Origin: Butyricimonas paravirosa
GTDB taxonomy: Bacteria; Bacteroidota; Bacteroidia; Bacteroidales; Marinifilaceae
Reading direction: 5' to 3'
Assembly: GCF_032878955.1 (NCBI RefSeq)
Contig: NZ_CP043839.1
Span: 1,860,001 to 1,924,000 of the forward strand
DNA length: 64,000 nucleotides
Shown: piece after piece, positions 44,525-54,349 of the stretch
Position numbering within the stretch: position 1 is the first letter of the stretch
Layout of the letters: each line of letters begins with the position of its first letter
Position numbers and translations under genes: made by a program
Notes under the pieces: generated by a model
What the model was told of the DNA's origin: nothing
Seen by the model: the letters and a program-made list of their open reading frames with translations, nothing else
Databases searched by the model: none

Positions 44525-45811
44525 ATGGGATATTTATTTACATCTGAATCTGTATCGGAAGGTCACCCCGACAAAGTGGCAGACCAGATTTCCGATGCTG
44601 TACTTGACAAAATCATCGCCTTTGACCCGGATGCCAAAGTAGCTTGCGAGACATTGGTAACTACCGGTCAAACCATTGTAGCCGGGGAAATCAAAACCGA
44701 AGCGTATGTAGACGTACAACGTATCGCCCGGGAAGTGATCAACCGTATCGGTTACACGAAAAGCGAATACATGTTCGACGGGAACAGTTGTGGTGTACTG
44801 AGTGCCATTCACGAACAATCCCCCGACATCAACCGCGGCGTTGTTCGGGAAGACCCCATGGAACAAGGAGCCGGAGATCAAGGTATGATGTTCGGTTACG
44901 CTTGTAACGAAACGGACAATTATATGCCGTTATCTCTCGAACTATCACATTTATTATTGTACGAACTGGCACAAATCCGCAAAGAAGGCCAGGAAATGAC
45001 CTATCTGCGTCCGGACTCCAAATCACAGGTAACCATCGAATACGGGGACGACAATAAACCTGCCCGGATTCATACCATCGTGATCTCCACCCAACACGAC
45101 GAATTTGTCAAAGCCACGGCTCCCACCCCGGAAGCCCAACTGGAGGCTGATGCACAAATGGTGGATCAAATACGCTGGGACATCATTAATATTTTGTTAC
45201 CGAGAGTGAAACGCCAATTGCCGGAACGGGTACAGGCCCTTTTCGATGAAGATTTGATTCTTCACGTGAACCCTACCGGAAAATTCGTGATCGGTGGTCC
45301 TCACGGGGACACGGGATTAACCGGAAGAAAAATTATCGTTGACACCTACGGGGGCAAGGGAGCCCACGGGGGAGGTGCTTTCTCCGGGAAAGATCCGTCT
45401 AAAGTAGACCGTTCTGCCGCTTACGCCGCACGGCACATCGCAAAAAACATGGTAGCTGCAGGAATTGCCGATGAAATACTGATACAAATTTCATACGCCA
45501 TCGGTATTGCCCGCCCCGTCGGAGTTTTCGTGAACACTTACGGAACAGCCAAGGTGAACTTGAGTGATGCCGCCATTGCCGAAAAAATCACTTCAATCTT
45601 TGACTTGCGTCCGAAAGCCATCGAGGAACGCCTGAAACTCCGTAACCCGATTTATCAGGAAACGGCAAGCTACGGCCACATGGGACGTACTCCCAGAATC
45701 GTGAAAAAAGTGTTCTCCTCGAATTACTGGCCAACCATCGAAAAAGAAGTAGAACTCTTCACGTGGGAAAAGCTGGACTATATCGAGAAAATCAAAGAGG
45801 CGTTTAAATAA
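44525..45811 (+). CDS. metK: S-adenosylmethionine synthetase
   Basis: 428 residues. Motifs: TSESVSEGHPDKVADQISD (ATP and metal site), EQGAGDQGMMFGYA (conserved GAGDQG loop), and GGAFSGKDPSKVDRSAAY (GGGAFSxKD loop). It makes SAM from methionine and ATP and acts as a tetramer. The extra residues compared with about 385 in E. coli are in insertions such as LLPRVKRQLPERVQALF. Control by the upstream SAM-II aptamer is predicted. Confidence 0.98.
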   Translation: MGYLFTSESVSEGHPDKVADQISDAVLDKIIAFDPDAKVACETLVTTGQTIVAGEIKTEAYVDVQRIAREVINRIGYTKSEYMFDGNSCGVLSAIHEQSPDINRGVVREDPMEQGAGDQGMMFGYACNETDNYMPLSLELSHLLLYELAQIRKEGQEMTYLRPDSKSQVTIEYGDDNKPARIHTIVISTQHDEFVKATAPTPEAQLEADAQMVDQIRWDIINILLPRVKRQLPERVQALFDEDLILHVNPTGKFVIGGPHGDTGLTGRKIIVDTYGGKGAHGGGAFSGKDPSKVDRSAAYAARHIAKNMVAAGIADEILIQISYAIGIARPVGVFVNTYGTAKVNLSDAAIAEKITSIFDLRPKAIEERLKLRNPIYQETASYGHMGRTPRIVKKVFSSNYWPTIEKEVELFTWEKLDYIEKIKEAFK

Positions 45812-45828
45812 TTTAGGCATCATAAAAT

Positions 45829-45866
45829 AAAAATAGAAGAAGGCTAAAAAGTCTTCTTCTATTTTT
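45829..45866 (+). terminator. Intrinsic terminator of metK
   Basis: AAAAATAGAAGAAG (45829-45842) pairs with CTTCTTCTATTTTT (45853-45866), a 14-bp stem with a T-rich 3' arm, 18 bases after the stop codon. Confidence 0.9.
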
Positions 45867-46239
45867 ATGGGGTCACTTCAAAGCCAGAAGAGATAGTTAT
45901 TACAAGCTCTACCCATCCAAGCGGGTTAAACATCAAAAAAGGATCCTGATTACTCCCCTATTCACGTATCATTACTTTCCCTTCCCAGAATCCGATATAT
46001 ATTATTTTTCCTTATATCCTGTTAAAATGGCGGCTATAAGCGGGCGACAAGGCGGCGAGTAGGCGGCGAGAGCGCCTAATTGTCACCCAACAACCACTCA
46101 ACAGCCAAACTCTTCCCATACCCAACCCTTGATATACACATTCAAAACCTATACAACATCGCACAAAAAGAAAAGGAGTGTTTCCACTCCTTCCCAAAGA
46201 ATTATTTCTGAAAATCTTCTTCGAAAAAATATTCCAATC
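45867..46239. other. Gap between metK and the YugP-like gene
   Basis: About 370 bases without a credible gene. A 61-codon minus-strand frame at 46012-46197 has no recognisable features and ends across a terminator. A patch with GGCGGC repeats (46029-46070) and a minus-strand hairpin terminator at 46173-46192 are the only features seen. Confidence 0.6.
46160..46192 (-). terminator. Intrinsic terminator of the YugP-like gene
   Basis: AAGGAGTG (46173-46180) pairs with CACTCCTT (46185-46192) around TTTC; on the minus strand it runs into TTCTTTTTG. Confidence 0.85.
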
Positions 46240-46929
46240 TTAATCTCTTCTTCCCAAATAAATCATGATATAGTATAATAAGGTAGCCAAAGAAGAAAGA
46301 GCGGCAATCACGTAAGTATAAGCGGCCCATTTCAAAGCATCCTTAGCACTCTCCTGTGATTCGTAAGTCGTGATGCCGGAGTTACGCAACCAAGCCAAAG
46401 CCCGGTGACTCGCATCAATCTCCACGGGCAGAGTGACAATACTGAACAAAGTCATCAAAGCAAACAAACAAATCCCGATCAGCATTAATTCTGGGAAACG
46501 CTGTAACAACAGAATCCCCGCCAACAAAATCCACTGCACCCAATGCGACGCAAAACTCACTACCGGAACCAGAGCCGAACGTAATTGCAACATACTATAC
46601 GCTTGAGCATGCTGTAAAGCGTGTCCACATTCATGGGCAGCGACAGCAGCGGCTGCCACATTGGCACCATAATATACTTCGTGACTTAAATTAATAGTTT
46701 TGTTCGTGGGGTTGTAGTGATCCGTTAATTGTCCTTCCACGCTACCGATTTTCACACCCTGCACCCCGTTATCCCTCAACATTTTCTCCACCACGTCACG
46801 CCCCGTCATCCCGTTAGCGGTAGGTATCTTAGAGTATTTCTTAAAACGACTTTGTAATTGATGGCTCACCAGCCAGCTCAACAAAGTAAACCCGATAAAT
46901 ATAATCCAAATTAAAGGTAATCCTGCCAT
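46240..46929 (-). CDS. YugP-type zinc metallopeptidase, membrane-bound
   Basis: 229 residues with membrane segments at about 3-22, 122-145, 147-170 and 203-223. The zinc motif is AAHECGHALQHAQ, with the downstream EID-S-RAL segment (VEIDASHRALAWL) supplying the third ligand region, as in Zn_peptidase_2 (YugP) proteins. TGRDVVEKMLRDNGV and DHYNPTNKTINLS are further family marks. It is a putative membrane protease of unknown substrate. Single gene with its own terminator. Confidence 0.9.
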   Translation of the reverse strand: MAGLPLIWIIFIGFTLLSWLVSHQLQSRFKKYSKIPTANGMTGRDVVEKMLRDNGVQGVKIGSVEGQLTDHYNPTNKTINLSHEVYYGANVAAAAVAAHECGHALQHAQAYSMLQLRSALVPVVSFASHWVQWILLAGILLLQRFPELMLIGICLFALMTLFSIVTLPVEIDASHRALAWLRNSGITTYESQESAKDALKWAAYTYVIAALSSLATLLYYIMIYLGRRD

Positions 46930-47146
46930 AAAATATTATCATTAAAATTCTTCTCAAAGATATACAAAAAGTACGCCATCGCCCTAGGGCTCGATATATA
47001 AAAAATACTAACACGGGCTTTCTGCATTTATTTTCGTCAAGAATGACATTCTCTATTGTTTTTTTAGAAAATCTTCACTAATTTGTAACCCTCGAATTAT
47101 TCGAAGAGTTATATACGTTTACAATATTAATCTAAACCGTATTATA

Positions 47147-49306
47147 ATGAAAACCTATAAACCTAACGAAATTAAAAACATCGCGCTCGTGGGTAGTGCC
47201 GGGTCCGGCAAAACCACGTTAGCGGAAGCTATGATGTATGAGGGCGGGGTCATCCCGCGCAGAGGTAGCATTAGTGCAAAAAACACTTCATCCGACTACC
47301 GTCCGGTAGAACAGGAATACGGATCATCAGTATTCCCGGCTGTATTGTATACAGAATGGAAGGAGCATAAGCTCAATTTCATCGACACGCCGGGAGCAGA
47401 CGATTTCGTCGGAGGAGTTATCTCTGCGCTGAACGTTGTTGATACCGGAGTAATGGTTATTAACGCCGTCAGAGGTATTGAAGTCGGTACCGAAATCATC
47501 AGCCGCCATGCCAAAAGACTAAACAAACCGCTCATTTTCGTTATAAATCAGGTTGATCACGAGAAAGCAAACTTTGATCACGCGGTGGAACAAGCCAAGG
47601 CAGCTTTCGGCTCGAAAGTCGTGCTAGTTCAATACCCGGTGAACCCGGGAATCGGCTTTAACCGCGTCATCGACGTATTGAAAATGGAGATGTATCAATG
47701 GAAACCGGAAGGTGGTAAACCCGACGTACTCCCCATTCCCAAGGAAGAAGAAGAAAAAGCGAACGAATTACATAACGCGCTAATCGAAGCGGCCGCCGAA
47801 AACGACGAGGGATTGATGGAATTGTTCTTTGACAAAGGTAGTCTCACAGAAGATGAAATGCGTGCCGGCATCCGCAAAGGACTTATCGCACGGGATATGT
47901 TCCCCGTTTTCTGCGTATCGGCAGAAAAAGATATGTGCGTGCGCCGTTTCATGGAGTTCGTGATCAACGTGGCTCCCAGTGCCGGCTCCATGCCACCTTC
48001 CATTACGGAAGACGGGGACGAAGTTCCGTACGACGAGAAAGGCCCGACTTCTTTATATATGTTCAACACGACAGTTGAACCTCACTTGGGTGAAGTGATC
48101 TACTTCAAAGTGGCATCCGGGACTGTCCACGAGGGGGACGACCTGTACAATGCCACCAATGACGCGAAAGAACGTATCTCGACACTATATGCCGTGGCCG
48201 GGAAGAACCGGACAAAAGTGACCGAAATGATGGCCGGAGACATCGGGGCTACCGTGAAATTGAAAAACACAAATAACGGCGATACCTTGAACGAGAAAGA
48301 CGTTCATTACAAGTTCGGCAAGATACAATACCCGAATCCTCGTTTCAGAACAGCCGTCAAGGCCGTGAACACGAGCGACGAAGAAAAACTGGCGGAAGTC
48401 CTGCAACGGATTCACCAAGAAGACCCGACCTTCCTCGTGGAATATTCCAAAGAATTGAAACAAATGATTATTTCCGGCCAGGGAGAATTCCACTTGAACA
48501 CGATGAAATGGCGTATAGAGCATAACGATAAACTGGAAATCGAATTCTACCCGCCACGTATCCCGTACCGTGAAACCATCACGAAATATGCTTACGCGGA
48601 CTATCGCCACAAGAAACAATCGGGTGGTGCCGGACAATTCGGCGAGGTTCATCTCGTGATCGAACCCTACACGGAAGGAATGCCCGCCCCGACCATGTAC
48701 AAGATCAATGGCGTGGATAGTAAAATTTCCGTGAAAGACACTGAAGTCGTTGAACTTCCGTGGGGCGGTAAACTGGTATTCTACAACTGTATCGTGGGAG
48801 GTGTGATCGACGCCCGTTTCATGCCCGCTATTCTGAAAGGGATCATGGAAAAGATGGAAGAAGGACCGCTTACCGGGTCATACGCACGGGATATACGTGT
48901 CAGCGTATACGACGGAAAAATGCACCCCGTGGATTCAAACGAAATCTCGTTCAAACTTGCCGGACGTCACGCTTTCAGCACGGCGTTCAAACAAGCATCC
49001 CCAAAGATTTTGGAGCCGATCTATGACGTGGAAGTTCTCGTTCCGGATGAATACATGGGTGACGTCATGGGCGACCTGCAAACCCGTAGAGCAATCATCA
49101 TGGGTATGGAAGCCGATTCCGGATTCCAGAAATTGATGGCTAAAGTACCGTTGAAAGAGATGCAACGCTACTCCACGGCATTGAGTTCCATCACGGGAGG
49201 ACGAGCCTCTTTCACCATGAATTTCTCCGGATATGAAAAAGTACCGGCTGAAGTTCAAGACGAGTTGTTGAAAGCTTACCAAGAGGAGAAGGATGAGGAT
49301 GAATAA
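47147..49306 (+). CDS. Elongation factor G paralogue with degenerate GTPase centre (EF-G2 type)
   Basis: 719 residues covering all five EF-G domains. The G1 loop is GSAGSGKTT instead of AHIDAGKTT. The switch I region reads EQEYGSSVFPA where canonical EF-G has EQERGITI. G3 reads DTPGADDF (residues 80-87), so the catalytic His of DTPGH is Ala84. G4 is NQVD instead of NKMD. Domain IV (KKQSGGAGQFGEV) and domain V look sound. These changes point to a translocase with little or no GTP hydrolysis, as reported for the second EF-G of gut Bacteroides. It stands alone, away from the str operon. A role under nutrient stress is inferred from that work. Confidence 0.9.
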   Translation: MKTYKPNEIKNIALVGSAGSGKTTLAEAMMYEGGVIPRRGSISAKNTSSDYRPVEQEYGSSVFPAVLYTEWKEHKLNFIDTPGADDFVGGVISALNVVDTGVMVINAVRGIEVGTEIISRHAKRLNKPLIFVINQVDHEKANFDHAVEQAKAAFGSKVVLVQYPVNPGIGFNRVIDVLKMEMYQWKPEGGKPDVLPIPKEEEEKANELHNALIEAAAENDEGLMELFFDKGSLTEDEMRAGIRKGLIARDMFPVFCVSAEKDMCVRRFMEFVINVAPSAGSMPPSITEDGDEVPYDEKGPTSLYMFNTTVEPHLGEVIYFKVASGTVHEGDDLYNATNDAKERISTLYAVAGKNRTKVTEMMAGDIGATVKLKNTNNGDTLNEKDVHYKFGKIQYPNPRFRTAVKAVNTSDEEKLAEVLQRIHQEDPTFLVEYSKELKQMIISGQGEFHLNTMKWRIEHNDKLEIEFYPPRIPYRETITKYAYADYRHKKQSGGAGQFGEVHLVIEPYTEGMPAPTMYKINGVDSKISVKDTEVVELPWGGKLVFYNCIVGGVIDARFMPAILKGIMEKMEEGPLTGSYARDIRVSVYDGKMHPVDSNEISFKLAGRHAFSTAFKQASPKILEPIYDVEVLVPDEYMGDVMGDLQTRRAIIMGMEADSGFQKLMAKVPLKEMQRYSTALSSITGGRASFTMNFSGYEKVPAEVQDELLKAYQEEKDEDE

Positions 49307-49356
49307 ATAAAATGAGGGTTCACTTCAATTTTGGGACAACCTCATTGTTCATCATA

Positions 49357-49403
49357 AAAAAGCACCATTTTTTACCTCTGATTCAGGTAAAAATGGTGCT
49401 TTT
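49357..49403. terminator. Bidirectional terminator between EF-G2 and the lipoprotein cluster
   Basis: AAAAGCACCATTTTTTACCT (49357-49376) pairs with AGGTAAAAATGGTGCTTTT (49385-49403) with an 8-base loop and A/T-rich flanks on both sides. It serves the convergent genes ending at 49306 and 49421. Confidence 0.9.
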
Positions 49404-49420
49404 ATTCATGACCTCACTTT

Positions 49421-50548
49421 TTAATCTTTTACCACGACGTCTTCTACGTTACCTTTTTCCCAATCTTTTTCTGTCCCTTCCGGCTGAACCACACTCTCCG
49501 GTTTTCCAACCTCCACATCTTCCGTGTTTCCAATTTGCCAGTCTCCCGGCAACACATTCACATTCACGTCGTTTTTCTTAATATCAATTTTATCATCCGG
49601 TAAAACTTCCGTGTTTCCAGTTTCATCCGTCGTCTCCACTTTATTCACGGCAGATTCCAGTTGTCCATCGCCCACATCACTCTCGTTCACCTCCATATTC
49701 GTAACCACCTGCATATCTGGTTTCGTTTTCACGTCCAGAGTCAAGGCTTGAGTCAAAACGATCTCTCGAGTATCATCCCTTGCAATAATATTACACTCAA
49801 TATTATTGCTCGCACCAGTACTCGTACCTTCATCAAGCACAACAATATTCATCGTGGCAGAATAATGGTTTTCTTCTTCCGCACGCGAGAATCCTCGTAT
49901 ATTCCCACCTTTAGTCATCGTCACGAATACAGTTCCTGGATTCTTCCATTCGGTCTCCCCGAAGGCAAGTGTCGTCCCCACGTTAGGCACGAGTATTCCC
50001 ACTTCCGCAATCTTTCCTGAATAATCAGTCACTTGCATCTTTGTCGTCGCCAACGTTCGCTTCGCTGTCAGTTCCACGCTAGTATCATCATCTCCTACAG
50101 CTAGCGAACTTTTCGCAAAAAGCACATCCCCTAATGGCGTGAAATTTGCTGCACCTTCCTTCTTCGTCAACTGGATTTTCATATCAGAAAGAGCGGTTCC
50201 AACCACATCACCCGCAATATTGGCATCCTCCAACACGTTACCAACAAACACAATCGTGTAGTTTCCTTTGTTCAATTCCAATTTTTCAATTCCATCCACA
50301 GAGTTATATTTAAAACTCTCCTGAAGTTTTCCTGCCTGATCAAACACGTATAATCGCACGTGAGAAATGATCCCTTTCAACCCGGTATCGTCCAAACTGC
50401 TAACACCACTTTTCAATACGCATTCGACTTTAACAACTTTCTCTCCCGGAATAGGTTCCGGTTCATCCTCCCCGCCACCAGAACCTCCACAACCCCAAAA
50501 TCCTACAATCAAGGAGAATGTCATCAATGTATAGATAATTCTTTTCAT
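49421..50548 (-). CDS. FimB/Mfa2-type fimbrial lipoprotein
   Basis: 375 residues with lipobox FWGCGGSGGG. The early segment VECVLKSGVSSLDDTGLKGIISHVRLYVFDQAGKL, followed by a short YTIVFVGN strand, is the pattern of FimB/Mfa2 anchors, which tie fimbrial rods to the outer membrane. The last 45 residues are acidic and contain two related units, DWQIGNTEDVEV and DWEKGNVEDVVV. It is third in the minus-strand cluster starting at 54349, 37 bases after the LRR-BACON gene. No obvious major pilin gene lies in the cluster. Confidence 0.7.
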   Translation of the reverse strand: MKRIIYTLMTFSLIVGFWGCGGSGGGEDEPEPIPGEKVVKVECVLKSGVSSLDDTGLKGIISHVRLYVFDQAGKLQESFKYNSVDGIEKLELNKGNYTIVFVGNVLEDANIAGDVVGTALSDMKIQLTKKEGAANFTPLGDVLFAKSSLAVGDDDTSVELTAKRTLATTKMQVTDYSGKIAEVGILVPNVGTTLAFGETEWKNPGTVFVTMTKGGNIRGFSRAEEENHYSATMNIVVLDEGTSTGASNNIECNIIARDDTREIVLTQALTLDVKTKPDMQVVTNMEVNESDVGDGQLESAVNKVETTDETGNTEVLPDDKIDIKKNDVNVNVLPGDWQIGNTEDVEVGKPESVVQPEGTEKDWEKGNVEDVVVKD

Positions 50549-50585
50549 TTATTCCATTTTTAATGGTTACTATTTGTACATTCGG

Positions 50586-53522
50586 TTAATTTATTCTTGT
50601 CGAATCTCGCGGGATCTCTCCGGAATCCGGTTCCACGTTTACTGTGACTTCCGCTGATTTAAACTGGTTGTAATCAGTAATAATAATCTTATATACACTT
50701 GACTGATTAGCATGTACCGTACATTCCAGCCGTTGATTTCCTTCTCCATAGCACATGTTCATATCCATCCACCCGTCACCTGAAATTGTCATCACATCTA
50801 CATTCCATCCCATATTGGAGGTTACGTCAAACACGATCGTATCTCCCGAACGGACAGTAAATACGCTCTGGGAAACATCAAGCACGGGATCCAGCATTTC
50901 CTTCTGCACCACGTTAATATATGCCACATGCCGCCCCGAATGAATCGTAATATCTCCATTTCTTTCTGGCCAATAATTATTCGGGTTATTCGGGTCCACG
51001 GTTACCCGCAATCTGGCATTTCCTCGCCCAGTCAACACGCCATTTCCCCCGACAATCGAATCTGTTACATTCTCGTTCCCATCAAGTAAAGCGACATGAA
51101 CATACTCCGCCCATAAGACTTCACAAGTCCATTCTGCATTTGACCGGACTTCTACAAAATATATTCCACCTTCCGCAGGCGCCATTATTAAATTATTATC
51201 CACGCTCAACATGATCCCATCCGGACTAAAATTAGGAGAATCGGAAGCACTAACATACAAATTACCCGAATTATACACCTCCAGCAAACCTGCAGGTAAT
51301 ATACCTGTCAATTCCGGATTCCTCGGCAAATATAAATCCTCCAAATTATTTAAATTATTGAAAGATTCCGGGATTGAAGTAATTCCACAACTATCCAGTG
51401 TAATACTCTTCAACGAGTTCATTTGTCCCATCCAATCCGGCAATCCATTTTTCCCGAAAACAGGAGAATACAACCTTAAACGAGTCACCTGAAAACTCTT
51501 TATTCTCTCAATATCCGCTGGTAACATATTTTCATTAGCCACGGAAAATTCCCGAATAGACGAGAAATCAGCAGAAGAAGGAATTTGTACATTACGAAAT
51601 CCGGCAATTGCAAATTCAATCACGTTTCTCGTCACATTCCAAACCGAAGCAGGCAATTCGCAGGAAGGCGTCGCAACAAGATACAAATATTTCAAGTTCG
51701 TTAATCCTGAAAAATCCAAATCCGCAGAAGTAATTCGAGACTTCGAAAGCATCGGAAAATAATCACCGATTTCCTCATCATCATTCTCGTAAGGAACGCT
51801 GAATACCAAACCTTCCAATTTTGTCAAATTACCGATATGTGTCGGTATCGCAGTTAAAGTCAAGCTACTAACGTTCAAATAAATCAAATTAGCGGGTAAT
51901 TCCGGAAGAGAAGTTGCATCCGTGTTCACACTCAATTCTTCCAGCGCAGTCATTTCTTTCATATAAGAGGGAATTTCCGCCAAACTACCATATGACTCTC
52001 CCATATTGAACCACTTCAAAGCAGTTAAATTTTTAAATGACTCCGGTAAACTCCAAACAGGATACTCCTCGCTACTTCGGGTCAATATATTCGCTTTCAT
52101 GGATGCCTTCTTTGTCATGTCAACCTGGTCATAATCTTCCAAGAAGTCTTCCCATTCTTGATAACCAATACCGATCACACGTCCATTTTCATCCAAATGG
52201 ACATTATGCCACAAATTCAAATTATCTGATTCCCAATTATCTACCATACTGACGTTTGCCGCTCTCAAAGCTTCCCGAATTTCCAACATCGCCTGCAAGT
52301 CACCCGCTGCAATATCTTTCATTTTAGGTAGCACGATCACCACACTTCCGGTTGAATCAATAATTACATTTTCGACTTCAGACTGTAATACATACATATT
52401 CATTCCGGATGAATCCCTTAATGAAATTGCAACTAGGGAATAATTCCCTTGAAGCACCTGATTAAAATGCGTCACGATAAGCGTGTCTTCACTCCAAACC
52501 ATTAAACTTTCCGCATTCCAACTGTCAACATTGATGGAAAACTCATTGGCGTCACCATCATTTTTCAAGAAATGCATATTCAAGGTTCTCACCTGTCGCA
52601 AATCCTCGGGAGAACCAGTTTCCATCAATAATTTAACGGTCAATGTATCCACGAATTTCCTTTGATCCACGGAAAGATCTTCCGACACCGTTTCTCCCCA
52701 AGGTTCCACATCCATCTCGATCGTCACGTTCACGAGTCCCCCTGACACGTTTATTTTCGCATTAATCGTGTGAATTTTATTCGCTTCCACCCGATTCTTT
52801 AATCCAACCACGTAATTCTGTATTTCTCCGTTTACTTCTATCTGAAATGCTAAACGGGCAAGAGTATCCTGACAAGTAGGAAAAGCTATCGCTTCACCCT
52901 TTAGTTGTTGCCCTTGTTCTTTCATCGGGACTTTCAACCGCACGGGATCACCCACGGCACTACCATCAAAACGAATTTTTTCCGGTGATCCCAATAAAGT
53001 TACACTTTTAACTTCCACACCACTTTTCACACCCTCTACGTTTATATCTAATTTCCCGACCAAACGACTCAACTCAGCATTACTTGTCTTGTCCTCCCCA
53101 ACCACGACCTCGCTCTTACCGGCAAAGATGCTACCGGGCAACACATTCTCTCCATCAGTATCTTTTTCCAATGAAAGGGTCACATCCTCCAGCGTTTTTC
53201 CTTCCTCAATTCCACTAATTTGAGCCTCATCAATATTAGATAAATAAGCAAAAGTATATTTTCCTAAAACTAATTTAACCGGTTTAACATCCTTCAAACC
53301 AGCATATTGTTTATGTTGACTTAAAGTCCCATCCTCGTTAAAAATCAACAAATGCAAAGCATTCACCTCCTGGGATAAAGCTTCTAAAGACAAATTGGAC
53401 GACCGACCGCTAAAAGTCAAGGGAATCTCCTGCCCCGGGATCTCCCCGTCAAGCTGGTCTTTCTGACAACCTGTAAACCAAACGGTTGACAATATAATAA
53501 ATGTATATAGTATTCTTTTCAT
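50586..53522 (-). CDS. FimB/Mfa2-type lipoprotein with leucine-rich repeats and two BACON domains
   Basis: 978 residues with lipobox FTGCQKDQL. Order: FimB/Mfa2-like part (about 25-275; LHLLIFNEDGTLSQHKQY, YTFAYLSNIDEAQ); a second beta domain (about 280-400); a linker; leucine-rich repeats (about 500-740; for example LPESFKNLTALKWFNMG and ALEELSVNTDATSLPELP); two BACON-type domains (about 765-870, with SNAEWTCEVL; about 875-965, with TSNMGWNVDV). BACON domains are beta-sandwiches linked to binding of glycans or mucin; LRRs bind proteins or peptides. It is likely a cell-surface adhesin-like anchor. Confidence 0.75.
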   Translation of the reverse strand: MKRILYTFIILSTVWFTGCQKDQLDGEIPGQEIPLTFSGRSSNLSLEALSQEVNALHLLIFNEDGTLSQHKQYAGLKDVKPVKLVLGKYTFAYLSNIDEAQISGIEEGKTLEDVTLSLEKDTDGENVLPGSIFAGKSEVVVGEDKTSNAELSRLVGKLDINVEGVKSGVEVKSVTLLGSPEKIRFDGSAVGDPVRLKVPMKEQGQQLKGEAIAFPTCQDTLARLAFQIEVNGEIQNYVVGLKNRVEANKIHTINAKINVSGGLVNVTIEMDVEPWGETVSEDLSVDQRKFVDTLTVKLLMETGSPEDLRQVRTLNMHFLKNDGDANEFSINVDSWNAESLMVWSEDTLIVTHFNQVLQGNYSLVAISLRDSSGMNMYVLQSEVENVIIDSTGSVVIVLPKMKDIAAGDLQAMLEIREALRAANVSMVDNWESDNLNLWHNVHLDENGRVIGIGYQEWEDFLEDYDQVDMTKKASMKANILTRSSEEYPVWSLPESFKNLTALKWFNMGESYGSLAEIPSYMKEMTALEELSVNTDATSLPELPANLIYLNVSSLTLTAIPTHIGNLTKLEGLVFSVPYENDDEEIGDYFPMLSKSRITSADLDFSGLTNLKYLYLVATPSCELPASVWNVTRNVIEFAIAGFRNVQIPSSADFSSIREFSVANENMLPADIERIKSFQVTRLRLYSPVFGKNGLPDWMGQMNSLKSITLDSCGITSIPESFNNLNNLEDLYLPRNPELTGILPAGLLEVYNSGNLYVSASDSPNFSPDGIMLSVDNNLIMAPAEGGIYFVEVRSNAEWTCEVLWAEYVHVALLDGNENVTDSIVGGNGVLTGRGNARLRVTVDPNNPNNYWPERNGDITIHSGRHVAYINVVQKEMLDPVLDVSQSVFTVRSGDTIVFDVTSNMGWNVDVMTISGDGWMDMNMCYGEGNQRLECTVHANQSSVYKIIITDYNQFKSAEVTVNVEPDSGEIPRDSTRIN

Positions 53523-53539
53523 CTCACTATCTTATTAAA

Positions 53540-54349
53540 TTATAATTCCGTTACTTTTTCCACACAAGTCACCGCTCCATTGACAACATTTGCGGAACGA
53601 CCAAGAGAAGAAGCCTTGTTCAATGTTAAATTCAATTCTAATCTCTTATTTCGTTGAATACGATTCTTAGCGACAAAATCAAAATAATATATTCCGCTCT
53701 CATCCGAAGCGATAATAGTCCCTCTCAATGGTCCCTCCGTGGGAAAAAACGAAATATCTTTATCCACCATTAGATTTCCAAAACCGTAATCCGTGCGAAT
53801 TCGAAGAACGTAATCCTCGATTTGAATCGTATCACTATATGTATCACACTGTAACGCCAATTCGACAGTCTGAAATTCAGATGAATTTGTCACATGAACG
53901 TTTACCTTACCAATCAGACGTTTCATTTCGATCGTCTTTGTCTCTTCTGAGCCATCCACATAGGCAATCCCCCCAAAAAGTTCAGGAATTGAATCCCACA
54001 TCCAACGTAAATTTACATCTTTCATTTCCCGTCCCGTGAGATAGAGAGACGCCATCTCCTTAACCGGCACATTTCCTAAAACAAAAAACGTGTATTTTCC
54101 CGGTAATAAATCTTGATACGAAATTTTTTCTTCAGCCGTAAAATAGTCCGGCTCACAGACTTGATTCGAGGATAATCCATTAAAATTATACACATTCACC
54201 GGCATCGTCACTGGTGTCATGCCAGCAGAACCGGAGCGTACGGACAATTCCAAATAATTTTCAGAATTCCCCGTTTGATCTCTTCCATCTTTCTGGGTAC
54301 AAGCTCCCAAAAAGATTAAACACAGAATTGCAACTAGGATTTTTTTCAT
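53540..54349 (-). CDS. FimB/Mfa2-type fimbrial lipoprotein
   Basis: 269 residues from the ATG at 54349 (MKKILVAILCLIFLGAC); the frame opens nine codons earlier but gives a poor signal. Lipobox LGAC. The order of a VPVNVYNFNGL-like strand, YTFFVLGNVPVKEMA, and GKVNVHVTNSSEFQ matches the FimB/Mfa2 N-terminal domain, though the protein is shorter than usual (about 300). It is first in the cluster with the genes at 50586 and 49421, which carry the same N-terminal pattern, suggesting duplication and divergence. Confidence 0.65.
   Translation of the reverse strand: MKKILVAILCLIFLGACTQKDGRDQTGNSENYLELSVRSGSAGMTPVTMPVNVYNFNGLSSNQVCEPDYFTAEEKISYQDLLPGKYTFFVLGNVPVKEMASLYLTGREMKDVNLRWMWDSIPELFGGIAYVDGSEETKTIEMKRLIGKVNVHVTNSSEFQTVELALQCDTYSDTIQIEDYVLRIRTDYGFGNLMVDKDISFFPTEGPLRGTIIASDESGIYYFDFVAKNRIQRNKRLELNLTLNKASSLGRSANVVNGAVTCVEKVTEL

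Noticed and set aside
46012..46197. 61-codon minus-strand frame between metK and the YugP-like gene
   Set aside because: It begins inside the terminator of the neighbouring gene and lacks recognisable features.
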